Assembly: GCF_900539295.1 (NCBI RefSeq) | Contig: NZ_UQBH01000001.1 | Location: forward strand, 90,509-154,508 | Direction of reading: 5' to 3' | Origin: an uncultured Megasphaera sp. | GTDB lineage: Bacteria > Bacillota > Negativicutes > Veillonellales > Megasphaeraceae | Length of the DNA: 64,000 bases | Shown: piece after piece, positions 52,189 to 62,884 of the stretch | Layout: every line of letters starts with the position of its first letter | How positions within the stretch are numbered: the first letter of the stretch is position 1 | The notes under the pieces: model-generated | What the model was told of the DNA's origin: nothing | What the model saw: the letters and a program-made list of their open reading frames with translations, nothing else | Database searches by the model: none | Program-made: the position numbers and the translations under genes

Positions 52189-52471
52189 AAAAAAAGGCTT
52201 TGCCTCTAAAAAAGAGACAAAGCCTTCACTCTGCGGTACCACTCTTATTGTCATAACGACCACTTTTCCAGCATCTCCGGAGTTCCCCTTCCAATGCCTG
52301 GCTGGATAACGGTTGCCTGCCGGCTGCGTCTACTGGCATCTCTGCGTTCGGGCAGCAGCTCCTGGATGATTTTTCATGTCCGTATTCCATCCTGCCTCTC
52401 AGCTTTCAGCAGGTCTCTGTCATGGCGTTCCCGACATTACTTCTTCCATTCAACACTGTTCTGTATTTGTT
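52189..52471 (-). promoter_or_regulatory. T-box leader of BASS copy 2
   Basis: Canonical elements on the minus strand are AGTA, the ACAGAGACCTGC arm, the specifier loop, T-box AGAGTGGTACCGCA (52232-52245) and terminator (52189-52226). The specifier loop reads GAA-AA-ATC-A, with ATC (Ile) at 52370-52368, followed by the same A and TCC helix as in the ilv leader. The codon reading is inference; a fixed offset would read AAT. Confidence 0.93.
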
Positions 52472-52477
52472 GTTGTA

Positions 52478-52506
52478 ATTATACAGCCATCGGCATCAGT
52501 CGTCAA
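52478..52506 (-). promoter_or_regulatory. Promoter of BASS unit 2
   Basis: TTGACG (52506-52501), a 17-base spacer and TATAAT (52483-52478) on the minus strand. Confidence 0.8.
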
Positions 52507-52603
52507 TAGATTGTTAAGTATATTTCCATGTTTTATCATTAAGTTAAGTTTTACAAAATGTAATCCCGTTTATTATAACGTTTAACTTGGGGTAAATAAT
52601 TAT

Positions 52604-53179
52604 TTATGCCAAAATATCCGCCACTTTTTGCTGTAAAACAGGCACGACGTCGGCCTTAAACCAGGGATTGGCCGCCTGCCAGCGGAAATTCAGCGGGCTG
52701 GGATGGACGATGGGGAAATAATCGGGCAAATAGGCTTCGAAGTTTCTTACCGTTTCGGTCAGATTGCGTCCCTTCCGGCCTTTTAAATAGTAATCCATGG
52801 CGTATTTCCCAATCAGTAAGGTCAGGGAAAGGTCGGGCATGAGGTTCAAAATCTCAGGGTGATATTCAGCGGCAATGAATTTGCGCGGCGGTTTATCACC
52901 TGTTTTCGCCTTGCCGGGGTAGTAGAAGTCCATGGGCATGATGGAAATGGCGGTTGAGTAGAAAACAGAAGCGTCGATCCCCATCCAGTCCATCAGGGTT
53001 TCACCGGACTTGTCATGAAAAGGAATGCCCGATTCTTCGACCTTACGCCCCGGAGCTTGGCCGATAATCAAAATCTTGGCTTCCTCGTGAATCTGAAAAA
53101 TGGGGTCAATCCCCCGTTCTGTATAGTCTTTGTTTCGTTCGTCTTGACGAAGTTTTTCAATGATGTCCTGCAAATTCAT
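52604..53179 (-). CDS. Uracil-DNA glycosylase family protein
   Basis: The 191-residue protein shows LIIGQAPGRKVEESGIPFHDKSGETLMDWMG, the family 4/5-like catalytic loop with GQAPG, and the C-terminal IVHPSPLNFRW with the HPSP intercalation loop. It should recognise damaged bases in DNA, although many members of this branch are untested. The ATG at 53179 has GGAGGG ten bases upstream. It is a different branch from the protein encoded at 40399. Confidence 0.85.
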   Translation of the reverse strand: MNLQDIIEKLRQDERNKDYTERGIDPIFQIHEEAKILIIGQAPGRKVEESGIPFHDKSGETLMDWMGIDASVFYSTAISIMPMDFYYPGKAKTGDKPPRKFIAAEYHPEILNLMPDLSLTLLIGKYAMDYYLKGRKGRNLTETVRNFEAYLPDYFPIVHPSPLNFRWQAANPWFKADVVPVLQQKVADILA

Positions 53180-53242
53180 AAAATATTCCCTCCATTCGAT
53201 AAAAAGGCAGAAACCTGATTCCAGATCTCTGCCCACAAAGGA

Positions 53243-53920
53243 TTATATCAAAAAGCTGTAGTATATGATGGGTATGAATAAGGCCGGCAAAAAATCGGCG
53301 ACCTTAAATTTCGTCAGTTGAAGCATATTGAGGGCAATGGCCAAAATCATAAGGCAGCCGACGGCATTGAGTTCGCGGACGACATCCGGTGTCATCAAGG
53401 GCAGTAAGAAGGTCGCCAAGATGTAGAATACCGTTTCATAAACGAAGAGGACGATGCCCACAGGAACGACGCCAAGCCCGTATAAGGCGCCGAAAATAAA
53501 AGACGATACGGCATCAATGGCGCTTTTAAAATACAGTAAGTCGTTGCTCCCCAGGGCTGCCTGAATGGGTCCGATAATAGCCATGGCACCGATGGTCTCC
53601 ATCATGGACAAGGTCACAAAACCTTTGACGAATTTAGAATCGTCGCCGCGGCTCAAATGCTTTTTAAGGAATTCTCCGAATTGATTCATCCGGTCTTCAA
53701 TCCTGATGGCCGTCCCGAGGACCGTACCGATAATCATACTGGCTAAGACGAGGAGCATATTCTGACTTTGTACAGCCCCCTGAATCCCCATGGCAGCCAG
53801 TCCCAGGGCGATGACCCACAGAACGGGAGTCGTAAATCGCTCAGATATCCGATTTTTTAATCCGACCCCAATAACTGCCGCCAGGGATGAGGACACTGCG
53901 TTGACAATAACACCGATCAT
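53243..53920 (-). CDS. DUF554 membrane protein (YqgA/YdfK type)
   Basis: The 225-residue protein has six to seven hydrophobic segments and the DUF554 features GTVLGTAIRIEDRMNQFGEFLKK and FVTLSMMETIGAMAIIGPIQAAL, with SAIDAVSSFIFG. The family is widespread in Firmicutes and of unknown function. It lies between the uracil-DNA glycosylase family gene (63 bases downstream) and a terminator, so the two may form one transcript. Confidence 0.87.
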   Translation of the reverse strand: MIGVIVNAVSSSLAAVIGVGLKNRISERFTTPVLWVIALGLAAMGIQGAVQSQNMLLVLASMIIGTVLGTAIRIEDRMNQFGEFLKKHLSRGDDSKFVKGFVTLSMMETIGAMAIIGPIQAALGSNDLLYFKSAIDAVSSFIFGALYGLGVVPVGIVLFVYETVFYILATFLLPLMTPDVVRELNAVGCLMILAIALNMLQLTKFKVADFLPALFIPIIYYSFLI

Positions 53921-53959
53921 AAACTTGCCTCCTGACTTTTAGACTACGTTCATTATAGC

Positions 53960-53999
53960 AAAAAAAGGTGCTGCCGAACATCAAGCAACACCTTTTTTA
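53960..53999 (-). terminator. Terminator after BASS copy 3
   Basis: A 10-bp stem AAAAAAGGTG/CACCTTTTTT, extended by TGC/GCA past one mismatch, with a T-rich tail on the minus strand. Confidence 0.85.
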
Positions 54000-54022
54000 T
54001 AAAACAAAACACGTTTTCGCCA

Positions 54023-55039
54023 TTACTTATGAGCGGCCGACAGAGAAGCGCCTGCTCTCGTATCGTCTTGCTCTGCTTCATACTCGCTGTCAAAGCGTTT
54101 ATTCAGGTAGTTGACATAGAGGTAGGCAAGGCCGGCCCCGGAAATATTGTGCCAAGCGCTGAAAATCGCGCCGGGGACGCCGGCCATGGGAAGGGCGGCA
54201 AAATGGGTTTTGGCAAGCCCCGTGGCCAAGCCCGAATTCTGCATGCCGACTTCAATGGATACGGCAACCATCTTTTTCCAGCTCATGCCGCAGAGGTGAC
54301 CGATAAAGAATCCCAAGGCATAGCCGAGGCAGTTATGCAAAATGACGACTAACAGGATAAGGCCTGAACTGTTAAGAATGGAATCACGGCTGGCACCGAT
54401 GATGCCGGCGATGAGGAAGGAAATAGCCATGGCTGAAACAGCCGGCAGATAATCGAGGGCAGCGCCGGCAAGTTTCGGAAGAAAACGCTTGACCAAGAGG
54501 CCTAAGGCGATAGGAACGATGACGATCTGAACGATAGATAAGAACATACTGACAGGATTAAAGGAAATACGCTGACCGATGATCAGATACGTCAAGAGCG
54601 GCGTCAAGACCGGAGACAATAAGGTCGAAATACTGGTAATAGTGACTGACAAGGGAACGTCGCCCTTACTCATGAAGGTGATGACATTGGACGACGTACC
54701 GCCCGGGCAGGTCCCGACGAGGACGACGCCTGCCGTCAGAGCCGGATCAAGACGAAATACGGTTGCCAGGACGAAGGCCAGAAAAGGCATGACAAAATAC
54801 TGGGCACAAACGCCGAAAAAGACGTCCTTAGGCTGCTTCAAAACGAGGACGAAATCGCTGGCGCTCATGGTCATGCCCATGCCAAACATGATAATGCCTA
54901 AGAGAACCGACAAAACGGAAATACCGCCGACATGGCCTAAAACCCAAGAAAAACTGGTCGGCATCGTAAGGCCGATGATGAGAAAGATGATGGCGATGAC
55001 GCCAAAAAACTTACCGATGAGAGCACAAACCTGTTTCAT
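54023..55039 (-). CDS. BASS-family transporter, copy 3 (diverged)
   Basis: The 338-residue paralogue keeps GIIMFGMGMTMSASDFVLVLKQPKDV, GTCPGGTSSNVITF and EVGMQNSGLATGLA, but is clearly diverged from copies 1 and 2. It also has a charged 25-residue tail. AAAAGGGG precedes the start. It lies downstream of ilvD behind a long-loop terminator, so it probably has its own transcript, and no T-box was seen. Neighbouring branched-chain 2-oxo acid synthesis supports transport of such an acid or of ketopantoate, the known substrate of PanS. That is inference. Confidence 0.82.
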   Translation of the reverse strand: MKQVCALIGKFFGVIAIIFLIIGLTMPTSFSWVLGHVGGISVLSVLLGIIMFGMGMTMSASDFVLVLKQPKDVFFGVCAQYFVMPFLAFVLATVFRLDPALTAGVVLVGTCPGGTSSNVITFMSKGDVPLSVTITSISTLLSPVLTPLLTYLIIGQRISFNPVSMFLSIVQIVIVPIALGLLVKRFLPKLAGAALDYLPAVSAMAISFLIAGIIGASRDSILNSSGLILLVVILHNCLGYALGFFIGHLCGMSWKKMVAVSIEVGMQNSGLATGLAKTHFAALPMAGVPGAIFSAWHNISGAGLAYLYVNYLNKRFDSEYEAEQDDTRAGASLSAAHK

Positions 55040-55071
55040 AATAAGCCCCTTTTCATATCATTTTATATTCA

Positions 55072-55136
55072 GATAAAATAAATCTCCTGCTCCCCATTCC
55101 CTGCGCAGCATAGGCGAAGGGCACGGAAGCAGGAGA
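55072..55136 (-). terminator. Long-loop terminator at the end of the ilv operon
   Basis: TCTCCTGCT and AGCAGGAGA pair across a 36-base loop on the minus strand and are followed by TTTATTTTATC, starting 12 bases after the ilvD stop. Confidence 0.6.
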
Positions 55137-55148
55137 CAGCATTCAGTC

Positions 55149-56801
55149 TTACTGCATAACGGCGCCGGTATTGGCCGACGTAACAAGCTTAGCATACCTT
55201 GACAAGTAGCCGGTCTTAACCTTCGGTTCCGGCTGCTTCCAAGCGGCCCGGCGTTTGGCCAATTCTTCATCGCTGACTTCCAATTCCAATTTACGATTGG
55301 GGATGTCGATCGAAATGGTATCGCCGTCGTGAACTAAGGCCAAGGGACCGCCCTCCATCGCTTCCGGTGAAATGTGGCCGATGCAGGCACCGCGGCTGGC
55401 ACCGCTGAAACGACCGTCGGTCAAGAGGGCGACTTTCAGCCCCATGCCGGTAATAACGGCTGTCGGGTTGAGCATTTCGCGCATGCCGGGCCCGCCTTTC
55501 GGCCCTTCGTAGCGGATGACGACGACGTGCCCTTCCTTGATGTCGCCGCGGATAATGGCTTCGATGGCGTCTTCTTCAGCATCGTAGCATTTGGCCGTTC
55601 CCTTATAGACCAAGAGGTCTTCTTCAACGGCACTTTCTTTGATGACCGAGCCTAAGGGCGCCAAATTCCCCTTGAGGACGGCAATGCCCCCTTTATTCAT
55701 GTACGCATTGTCGACGGAGTGGATGACGTCGCGGTTGAGGACTTCCGCATCTTTAATGCGGTCGCCGACGGTACCGGTAATGGTCTTGGCGTCGGTGTGG
55801 ATCAGGCCCAACTTCGAGACTTCCTTCATGACGGCACAGATGCCGCCGGCTTCATCGAGGTCCTGCATGTGATAAGTCCCGCCGGGGCTCATCTTGCAGA
55901 TATAGGCAGCCTTACGGCTGATGGTATCGAACTCATCGAGGGACAGCTGGACCCCGGCTTCATGGGCAATGGCCGGCAGATGCAGAGCCGTATTGGTAGA
56001 ACCGCCGATAGCCATGTCGACGGCAATGGCATTTTCAAAGGCTTCGAGAGTCATGATGTCCCGAGGCTTCACATCGCGACGGACGAGGTCCAATACGACT
56101 TCGCCGGCTTTTTTCGCCAACATGCGGCGAAGGCCCGTATAGGCTGCGGGGATCGTGCCGTTGCCGGGAAGTCCCATGCCCAAGACTTCGGTCATGCAGT
56201 TCATGGTGTTGGCCGTAAATAAGCCGGAGCAGGAACCGCAGCCCGGGCAGGCGTGAAATTCCATTTCATGCATTTCTTCAGCCGTCATCTGACCCGATTC
56301 GACCTTGCCGGCAGCTTCAAACATCGTACTGACGCTGATATTGCGGCCTTTATGACGGCCGGCCAGCATGGGGCCGCCGCTGACGACGACGGTCGGGATA
56401 TTCAGTCGTCCGGCTGCCATGAGCATAGCCGGCACGATTTTATCGCAGTTCGGAATGAGGACCAAGCCGTCGAAGGCATGGGCCGTAGCTACGGCTTCGA
56501 TGGAATCGCAGATCAGTTCGCGGCTCGAAAGGGAGAAGCTCATGCCCCGATGCCCCATGGCGATGCCGTCGCAGACGCCGATAGAAGGAAATTCGATAGG
56601 CGTACCGCCGGCAGCTGCCACGCCGAGTTTGACGGCTTGGGCAATTTCGCCCAAGTGGACGTGACCCGGAATAATTTCATTAAAGGCATTACAGATGCCG
56701 ATTAAAGGCTTCTGCAAATCTTCATCACTATAGCCCATGGCATGAAACAAACTCCGATGGGCCGTTCGGGTAACCCCTTTTTTTACAACATCACTGCGCA
56801 T
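55149..56801 (-). CDS. ilvD: Dihydroxy-acid dehydratase
   Basis: The 550-residue Fe-S enzyme dehydrates dihydroxy acids to the 2-oxo acids for Val and Ile. The cluster cysteines lie in PNCDKIVPA and [19 protein letters not shown]; the catalytic region [19 protein letters not shown] is intact. The start at 56801 (MRSDVVKKG) is set by the AGAGAGG site; an ATG three codons upstream overlaps that site. Last gene of ilvC-ilvB-ilvN-ilvD. Confidence 0.96.
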   Translation of the reverse strand: MRSDVVKKGVTRTAHRSLFHAMGYSDEDLQKPLIGICNAFNEIIPGHVHLGEIAQAVKLGVAAAGGTPIEFPSIGVCDGIAMGHRGMSFSLSSRELICDSIEAVATAHAFDGLVLIPNCDKIVPAMLMAAGRLNIPTVVVSGGPMLAGRHKGRNISVSTMFEAAGKVESGQMTAEEMHEMEFHACPGCGSCSGLFTANTMNCMTEVLGMGLPGNGTIPAAYTGLRRMLAKKAGEVVLDLVRRDVKPRDIMTLEAFENAIAVDMAIGGSTNTALHLPAIAHEAGVQLSLDEFDTISRKAAYICKMSPGGTYHMQDLDEAGGICAVMKEVSKLGLIHTDAKTITGTVGDRIKDAEVLNRDVIHSVDNAYMNKGGIAVLKGNLAPLGSVIKESAVEEDLLVYKGTAKCYDAEEDAIEAIIRGDIKEGHVVVIRYEGPKGGPGMREMLNPTAVITGMGLKVALLTDGRFSGASRGACIGHISPEAMEGGPLALVHDGDTISIDIPNRKLELEVSDEELAKRRAAWKQPEPKVKTGYLSRYAKLVTSANTGAVMQ

Positions 56802-56822
56802 AATATCCATCCTCTCTCTTCC

Positions 56823-57326
56823 CTACATATCCTTCACAGCCTGTTCGCCGCGGGACAGGGAAACCTGCCCCGTCCGGGCAATTTCAAGCACTTCATAATC
56901 TTTCATCATATCGAGGAGAGCCTCGATACGGTCTTCCTTACCGGTAATTCGCATGGTAAGCGAATGCCGCTGGACGTCGACGATTTTCGCCTTGAGCAGT
57001 CCGGCAATATTGGTCAGGTCTTCCCGGGCCTGAGGCGTCGGGCTCTTGACCTTTATCATGGCCAGTTCATAGCTGATAAAGGGCGCATCGTCGAGATTGA
57101 CGATCTTGATGACGTCGATGAGTTTCGCCAGCTGGTTGACCGCTTGGTCGAGATCCCGACGATTTTCGACGGACACGACGATATTGATGCGGCTCACATC
57201 GTCTTCTTCCGTATAGCCGGCGTTGATACATTCGATATTAATGGCTCTGCGGCTGATGAGTCCGCAGACGTGCGTCAGGACGCCGGGCTTATTGTCACAG
57301 AGCAGAGCCAGGTGCTGTTTTATCAT
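56823..57326 (-). CDS. ilvN: Acetolactate synthase, small regulatory subunit
   Basis: The 167-residue subunit has an N-terminal ACT domain (LLCDNKPGVLTHVCGLISRRAINIECI) for valine feedback and a C-terminal domain for activation of the large subunit. It overlaps ilvB by four bases (ATGA), giving coupled translation, and lies 21 bases before ilvD. Confidence 0.95.
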   Translation of the reverse strand: MIKQHLALLCDNKPGVLTHVCGLISRRAINIECINAGYTEEDDVSRINIVVSVENRRDLDQAVNQLAKLIDVIKIVNLDDAPFISYELAMIKVKSPTPQAREDLTNIAGLLKAKIVDVQRHSLTMRITGKEDRIEALLDMMKDYEVLEIARTGQVSLSRGEQAVKDM

Positions 57327-59020
57327 TGCCCTTCACCTCCCAGTACCATCTGTTCCAGTCCTTTTCCGCCGGGAACCATGGGGTAGACATTTTCATCCGG
57401 CGGAATGGAAACGTCAAGCAAGGCCGGACCATCCGTCTCAAACAGCCGCGCCACGGCTTCATCCAGTTTGTCAGGCAGGCAGACATGCTCTCCCGGGACT
57501 CCCATAGAAGCTGCGACAGCCGTCAAATCGGGATTGTCGGCAATGATGGACTGAGAGCAGTGACCCTTATAAAACATACGCTGCCACTGATTGACCATGC
57601 CCAGCACCTTATTGTGAAGGACGACGACTTTGACATCGATACCGTATTTATGGAGGGTCGCAAATTCCTGACAGTTCATCATGATGCTGCCGTCTCCGGT
57701 AAAGAGGACGACCTTGGCCTTGGGACAGGCAATTTTAGCGCCCATGGCTGCCGGAAGGCCGTACCCCATCGTCCCCAGCCCGCCGGAGGTAACGAAGCGG
57801 CGCGGCTCGTTCAGATTGAAGAACTGTGCCGTCCACATCTGGTGCTGGCCGACGTCGGTAACGACGACGGTTTCGTCATCGGTCCAACGCTGAACGACTT
57901 CAAATAATCGCTGCGGCGAAATGGCATCGTCCAGATTACGGGTTCCAAAAGGATGGGACGCCTTCAGATTCAAAACATCCTTCAGCCACGATTCGTACTG
58001 CTTGGCCAGGGTATCCCCGTACGGTTTCAATCCGTCGCAAAGGAGCGGCAGCGACCACCGAAGGTCGGCGTGGACACTGATATCGGCGTGGACGATTTTA
58101 TTGATCTCGACCTTGTCGATATCGAAGTGAACGACTTTCGCCAGCGGCGCAAACTGCGTGACGTCACCGGTAACGCGGTCGTCAAAGCGGACACCGACAG
58201 CCAGGAGCAGGTCACAGCGGGTAACGGCCAGATTGGCAGCATAAGAGCCGTGCATGCCGACCATCCCCAAGTGCCCTTCATAGTCATCGGGAACACTGCC
58301 CTTGCCCATCAGCGTCGTTACGACCGGAATCTGAAGCTGCCGGACGACGGCCCGCAAAGGTTCTGCCATGTCGGATAAGACGATGCCGCCGCCCGTAATG
58401 AGGACGGGACGCCTGGCTTCGACCAAGGCTTCGACGGCCTTATCGACGTCGGCTTTATGGCCGTCGGGACAGCTGCAGTAACCGCGAAGATGAACCTCTT
58501 CAGGATAAGAAAATTCAAAAGGCGTATCGAAAACATCTTTCGCAATATCGACCAGGACCGGCCCCGGCCGGCCTGTCGTCGCAATGTAGAACGCCTCTTT
58601 CAAGACCCGCGGCAGTTCGTGAACGTCTTTTACAAGATAGTTATGCTTTGTAATCGGCGTCGTAATTCCGGAAATATCCGCTTCTTGAAAGGAATCGCGG
58701 CCGATAAGAGGCGTCGCCACCTGGCCGCTGATGATAACCAGGGGAATGGAATCCATGTTGGCCGTCGCAATGCCTGTCACCATGTTGCAGACTCCCGGTC
58801 CGGAAGTTGCAAAGCAGACACCAGGGCGCCCCGTCACTCGGGCATAGCCGTCAGCTGCGTGAACAGCTCCCTGTTCGTGTCCCGTTAGGATATGAGGAAA
58901 CTGAGATTTATACAATTCGTCATACAAAGTTAGGACAGCTCCTCCGGGATAGCCGAATACGACGTCTACACCTTCTCGCTTTAAGCATTCAAGGACAGCC
59001 TGTGCGCCGGTCATGTTCAT
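57323..59020 (-). CDS. ilvB: Acetolactate synthase, large subunit
   Basis: The 565-residue thiamine diphosphate enzyme condenses pyruvate with pyruvate or 2-oxobutyrate. It shows GYPGGAVLTLYDEL, the catalytic Glu in TGHEQGAVHAADGYAR, and the diphosphate site GDGSIMMNCQEF...NNK-like HNKVLGMVNQWQ. The ATG at 59020 (MNMTGAQ) is well placed behind GAGGTGA, and the GTG three codons upstream falls in that site. Overlap with ilvN is four bases. Confidence 0.96.
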   Translation of the reverse strand: MNMTGAQAVLECLKREGVDVVFGYPGGAVLTLYDELYKSQFPHILTGHEQGAVHAADGYARVTGRPGVCFATSGPGVCNMVTGIATANMDSIPLVIISGQVATPLIGRDSFQEADISGITTPITKHNYLVKDVHELPRVLKEAFYIATTGRPGPVLVDIAKDVFDTPFEFSYPEEVHLRGYCSCPDGHKADVDKAVEALVEARRPVLITGGGIVLSDMAEPLRAVVRQLQIPVVTTLMGKGSVPDDYEGHLGMVGMHGSYAANLAVTRCDLLLAVGVRFDDRVTGDVTQFAPLAKVVHFDIDKVEINKIVHADISVHADLRWSLPLLCDGLKPYGDTLAKQYESWLKDVLNLKASHPFGTRNLDDAISPQRLFEVVQRWTDDETVVVTDVGQHQMWTAQFFNLNEPRRFVTSGGLGTMGYGLPAAMGAKIACPKAKVVLFTGDGSIMMNCQEFATLHKYGIDVKVVVLHNKVLGMVNQWQRMFYKGHCSQSIIADNPDLTAVAASMGVPGEHVCLPDKLDEAVARLFETDGPALLDVSIPPDENVYPMVPGGKGLEQMVLGGEGQ

Positions 59021-59075
59021 ATCATTCACCTCGTTATCATGTAATTAAGAGCATGGCCCATGAGCCATGGAGAAA

Positions 59076-60463
<1,388 letters not shown>

Positions 60464-60469
60464 GAACAC

Positions 60470-60498
60470 ATTCTACAAAACGACACGTCATTTGTCAA
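60470..60498 (-). promoter_or_regulatory. Promoter of the ilv operon
   Basis: TTGACA (60498-60493), a 17-base spacer and TAGAAT (60475-60470) on the minus strand. Confidence 0.82.
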
Positions 60499-60556
60499 TG
60501 ATTTTTTCGGAATTAATTTTAAAATTTTCAGTTAAACGCTCTACTTATTAATATTA

Positions 60557-61798
60557 TTAAGTAGATGATTTGCCGACATACCATTTCACAAATTGCCGGG
60601 CAATCCGCCCGTTGCGGCCGGAATGTTCCATTTCCCAGCGAAGCCCTTCGATACGCAGTTTTTCCGGGTCGAGATCGATGCCGGCTTTCTTCAATTCGTG
60701 GCTGATGATTTCCAAGTATTCATCCTGAGTCGGTGCCGCGTAGTGCAGGATGAGGCCAAAGCGGTCCGATAATGAAATCGACTCATTGGTGTTATCGTCA
60801 CGGTAGACTTCATCCCATTCGTCATTCCGATCATGCCAGGTTTCCTTGAGCAGGTGACGGCGGTTCGATGTTGCATAAATAACCACATTTTCCGGCTGCG
60901 GCGTAACACCGCCATCCATGGCCGACTTCAAGTATTTATAAGAAGCTTCATTTTCGTCAAACGAGAGGTCGTCGAGAAATAAGATGAATCGTTTACTGCC
61001 GATGGCAGCCAACTTTTCCATAAGAGGCTGCAAATCGCACAGCTGATCGCGCTGAAGTTGAACCAGGCGCAGTCCCTGGCCATGATAGCGGCAGACAAGA
61101 GCCTTTACAGCCGTCGATTTTCCCGTGCCGCGTGCTCCCGTAAGAAGTACGTTGTTGGCCCCCTTGCCCGTTACAAAGGCTTCCGTATTGGCCAGCAGCT
61201 TTTCCTTCTGTACGGCATAACCGATCAAGTCGTCCCAATCAAAGTACGGGAAGTTTTCAATTCCGATGAGACGGCCGCCCTCACCCAGGCGAAAAGCCCT
61301 AAAATGAGCCAACTGTCCGCGGCCGAATACCGTATAATACCGGAGCAAAGCAGCGGCCGCTTCGTCTGCCGTCACCACACCTTTAAAGGCCTCTTCCAAG
61401 GCCTGCATATACCCGTAGTCTTTGGGCACGGCCGGTTCATAATCGTCTAAGAAGTCGACGTCAAAGAAATCCGAGGCCTTCCTCTGTAAATACGGAAACA
61501 GGAGCACCATATCGAAAGCAAAGGCCTTGGTCAACCCCACGCCAGCCCGGCCGGACCGCTCTACAACATCAGCTGCAACAGTACGTCCTTCGCCAAAGAG
61601 GTGTAAAAAATACTTCCGCAGCACATTTCCCTGAAGTCCCAGTCGTTCGGCCTGTTCCAACAGCGTCGCCGCACCGGCTCGCTGTAAAAACAAAGCCTCC
61701 CCCGGTTCCGCTTCTTGAACGGCCGACAAAGCTTTGATGACAGGATCATTCAAAAAGCCTCGGCAAACGACGAGGCTCTGTAAACTTTCACATTCCAT
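60557..61798 (-). CDS. DUF815 family ATPase
   Basis: The 413-residue protein has an N-terminal helical part and an AAA+-type module from about residue 200: NNVLLTGARGTGKSTAVKAL (Walker A near 217), FILFLDDLSFDENE (Walker B) and VVIYATSNRRHLL with the sensor Asn-Arg. This matches DUF815 proteins, which are widespread in bacteria and lack an assigned role. AAGGGGGAG precedes the ATG. It stands alone between the ilv promoter and folP. Confidence 0.9.
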   Translation of the reverse strand: MECESLQSLVVCRGFLNDPVIKALSAVQEAEPGEALFLQRAGAATLLEQAERLGLQGNVLRKYFLHLFGEGRTVAADVVERSGRAGVGLTKAFAFDMVLLFPYLQRKASDFFDVDFLDDYEPAVPKDYGYMQALEEAFKGVVTADEAAAALLRYYTVFGRGQLAHFRAFRLGEGGRLIGIENFPYFDWDDLIGYAVQKEKLLANTEAFVTGKGANNVLLTGARGTGKSTAVKALVCRYHGQGLRLVQLQRDQLCDLQPLMEKLAAIGSKRFILFLDDLSFDENEASYKYLKSAMDGGVTPQPENVVIYATSNRRHLLKETWHDRNDEWDEVYRDDNTNESISLSDRFGLILHYAAPTQDEYLEIISHELKKAGIDLDPEKLRIEGLRWEMEHSGRNGRIARQFVKWYVGKSST

Positions 61799-61946
61799 AG
61801 AACCATCTCCCCCTTACAGGCCGGAACGATGACTGCACTCCCGTACAGTCTTAGCGTCCATGCCCGCAGTATTTGGACTATTATACCGCCGGAGTAGACG
61901 ATGGTCAAGGTATCAAATTTATATTTATGCAAAACAGCATTTTATT

Positions 61947-62786
61947 TTACTGAATATTATCGACCAAAGCATCGGCCATGCGGCACATGCGGGCAATAGG
62001 CTTCACGTCATGAACGCGAACGATAGTGCATCCTGAAAGGACTCCCGCCACACAAGTCGCCCCGGTCCCTTCCATCCGTTCCGTTACGGGCAGGTCGAGG
62101 ATTTTTCCGATAAAGCCCTTGCGGCTCGTCCCCAGCAGCATGGGATACGGCAGGACCGTCAATTCGCGCAGATGCTTCATGACATAGACGTTCTGTTCAA
62201 AAGTCTTGCCAAAACCGATCCCCGGATCGGTAATAATTTGTTCCTGCTTCATCCCGGCCTTATCGGCAATGATAGCCGAGCGAACGAAAAACTCCTTCAT
62301 ATCACCGATAAGGTCACCGTATTCCGTGCCGTCCTGGTTGTGCATGACCACGACGGGGACACCGTATTTCGCGGCAACGGCTGCCATTTTCCCGGGCTCC
62401 GGAGCATACTGCAGCCCCCAAATATCATTCATGATGTGAGCCCCCGTGCTCATGGCATATTCTGCCGTTTCGGCCTTATACGTATCGACGGAAATAGGAA
62501 CCGGGCAATAGGCGACGAGGCGGGGCAGAATCCGTTCCAATCGTTCAATTTCTTCAGCCGCCGAAATGGGCGTAAAGCCCGGGCGGGACGATTCGGCTCC
62601 GATATCGATGATATCCGCGCCATCGGAAACCATATCTTCCATATGGCGTAAGGCCGTGTCGATATCATTCCACTTACCTCCATCAGAAAAAGAATCGGGC
62701 GTATAATTCAAAACTCCCATGACCAGCGTTTTTTCCCCGACCGTCAGTTTTTTTCCATCATTCCAGCGATAATGACGAATTTCCAT
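61947..62786 (-). CDS. folP: Dihydropteroate synthase
   Basis: The 279-residue enzyme joins p-aminobenzoate and dihydropterin pyrophosphate in folate synthesis. Landmarks are VMGVLNYTPDSFSDGG, DIGAESSRPG, PISVDTYKAE, IMNDIWGLQ, VVVMHNQDG, DPGIGFGKTFEQN and RVHDVKP. The start at 62786 (MEIRHYRW) lies seven bases after AGGAGG, and an ATG two codons upstream is too close to that site. It has its own promoter and a terminator-like leader (62802-62913). p-Aminobenzoate derives from chorismate, a link to the aro operon. Confidence 0.96.
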   Translation of the reverse strand: MEIRHYRWNDGKKLTVGEKTLVMGVLNYTPDSFSDGGKWNDIDTALRHMEDMVSDGADIIDIGAESSRPGFTPISAAEEIERLERILPRLVAYCPVPISVDTYKAETAEYAMSTGAHIMNDIWGLQYAPEPGKMAAVAAKYGVPVVVMHNQDGTEYGDLIGDMKEFFVRSAIIADKAGMKQEQIITDPGIGFGKTFEQNVYVMKHLRELTVLPYPMLLGTSRKGFIGKILDLPVTERMEGTGATCVAGVLSGCTIVRVHDVKPIARMCRMADALVDNIQ

Positions 62787-62801
62787 ATCCATTCCTCCTA
62801 T

Positions 62802-62849
62802 AAAAAAAAGAGATAACCCGGGCGCCCAAAAGGACGCACAGTCGTTATC
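62802..62849 (-). terminator. Terminator-like hairpin in the folP leader
   Basis: GATAAC/GTTATC and an inner GCGTCC/GGGCGC helix form a strong hairpin followed by TCTTTTTTTT, directly before the folP ribosome binding site. A smaller hairpin GTAAC/GTTAC followed by GGACTTTTTTT lies just upstream (62852-62879). The promoter is TTGCCC-17-TATACT (62913-62885). The leader suggests attenuation, but no known ligand-binding fold was recognised. Confidence 0.6.
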
Positions 62850-62884
62850 CCTAAAAAAAGTCCGTAACCTGTACGTTACTATGT

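Noticed and set aside
62172..62651. 159-residue plus-strand reading frame opposite folP
   Set aside because: Opposes all folP signature motifs; no promoter or ribosome binding site.
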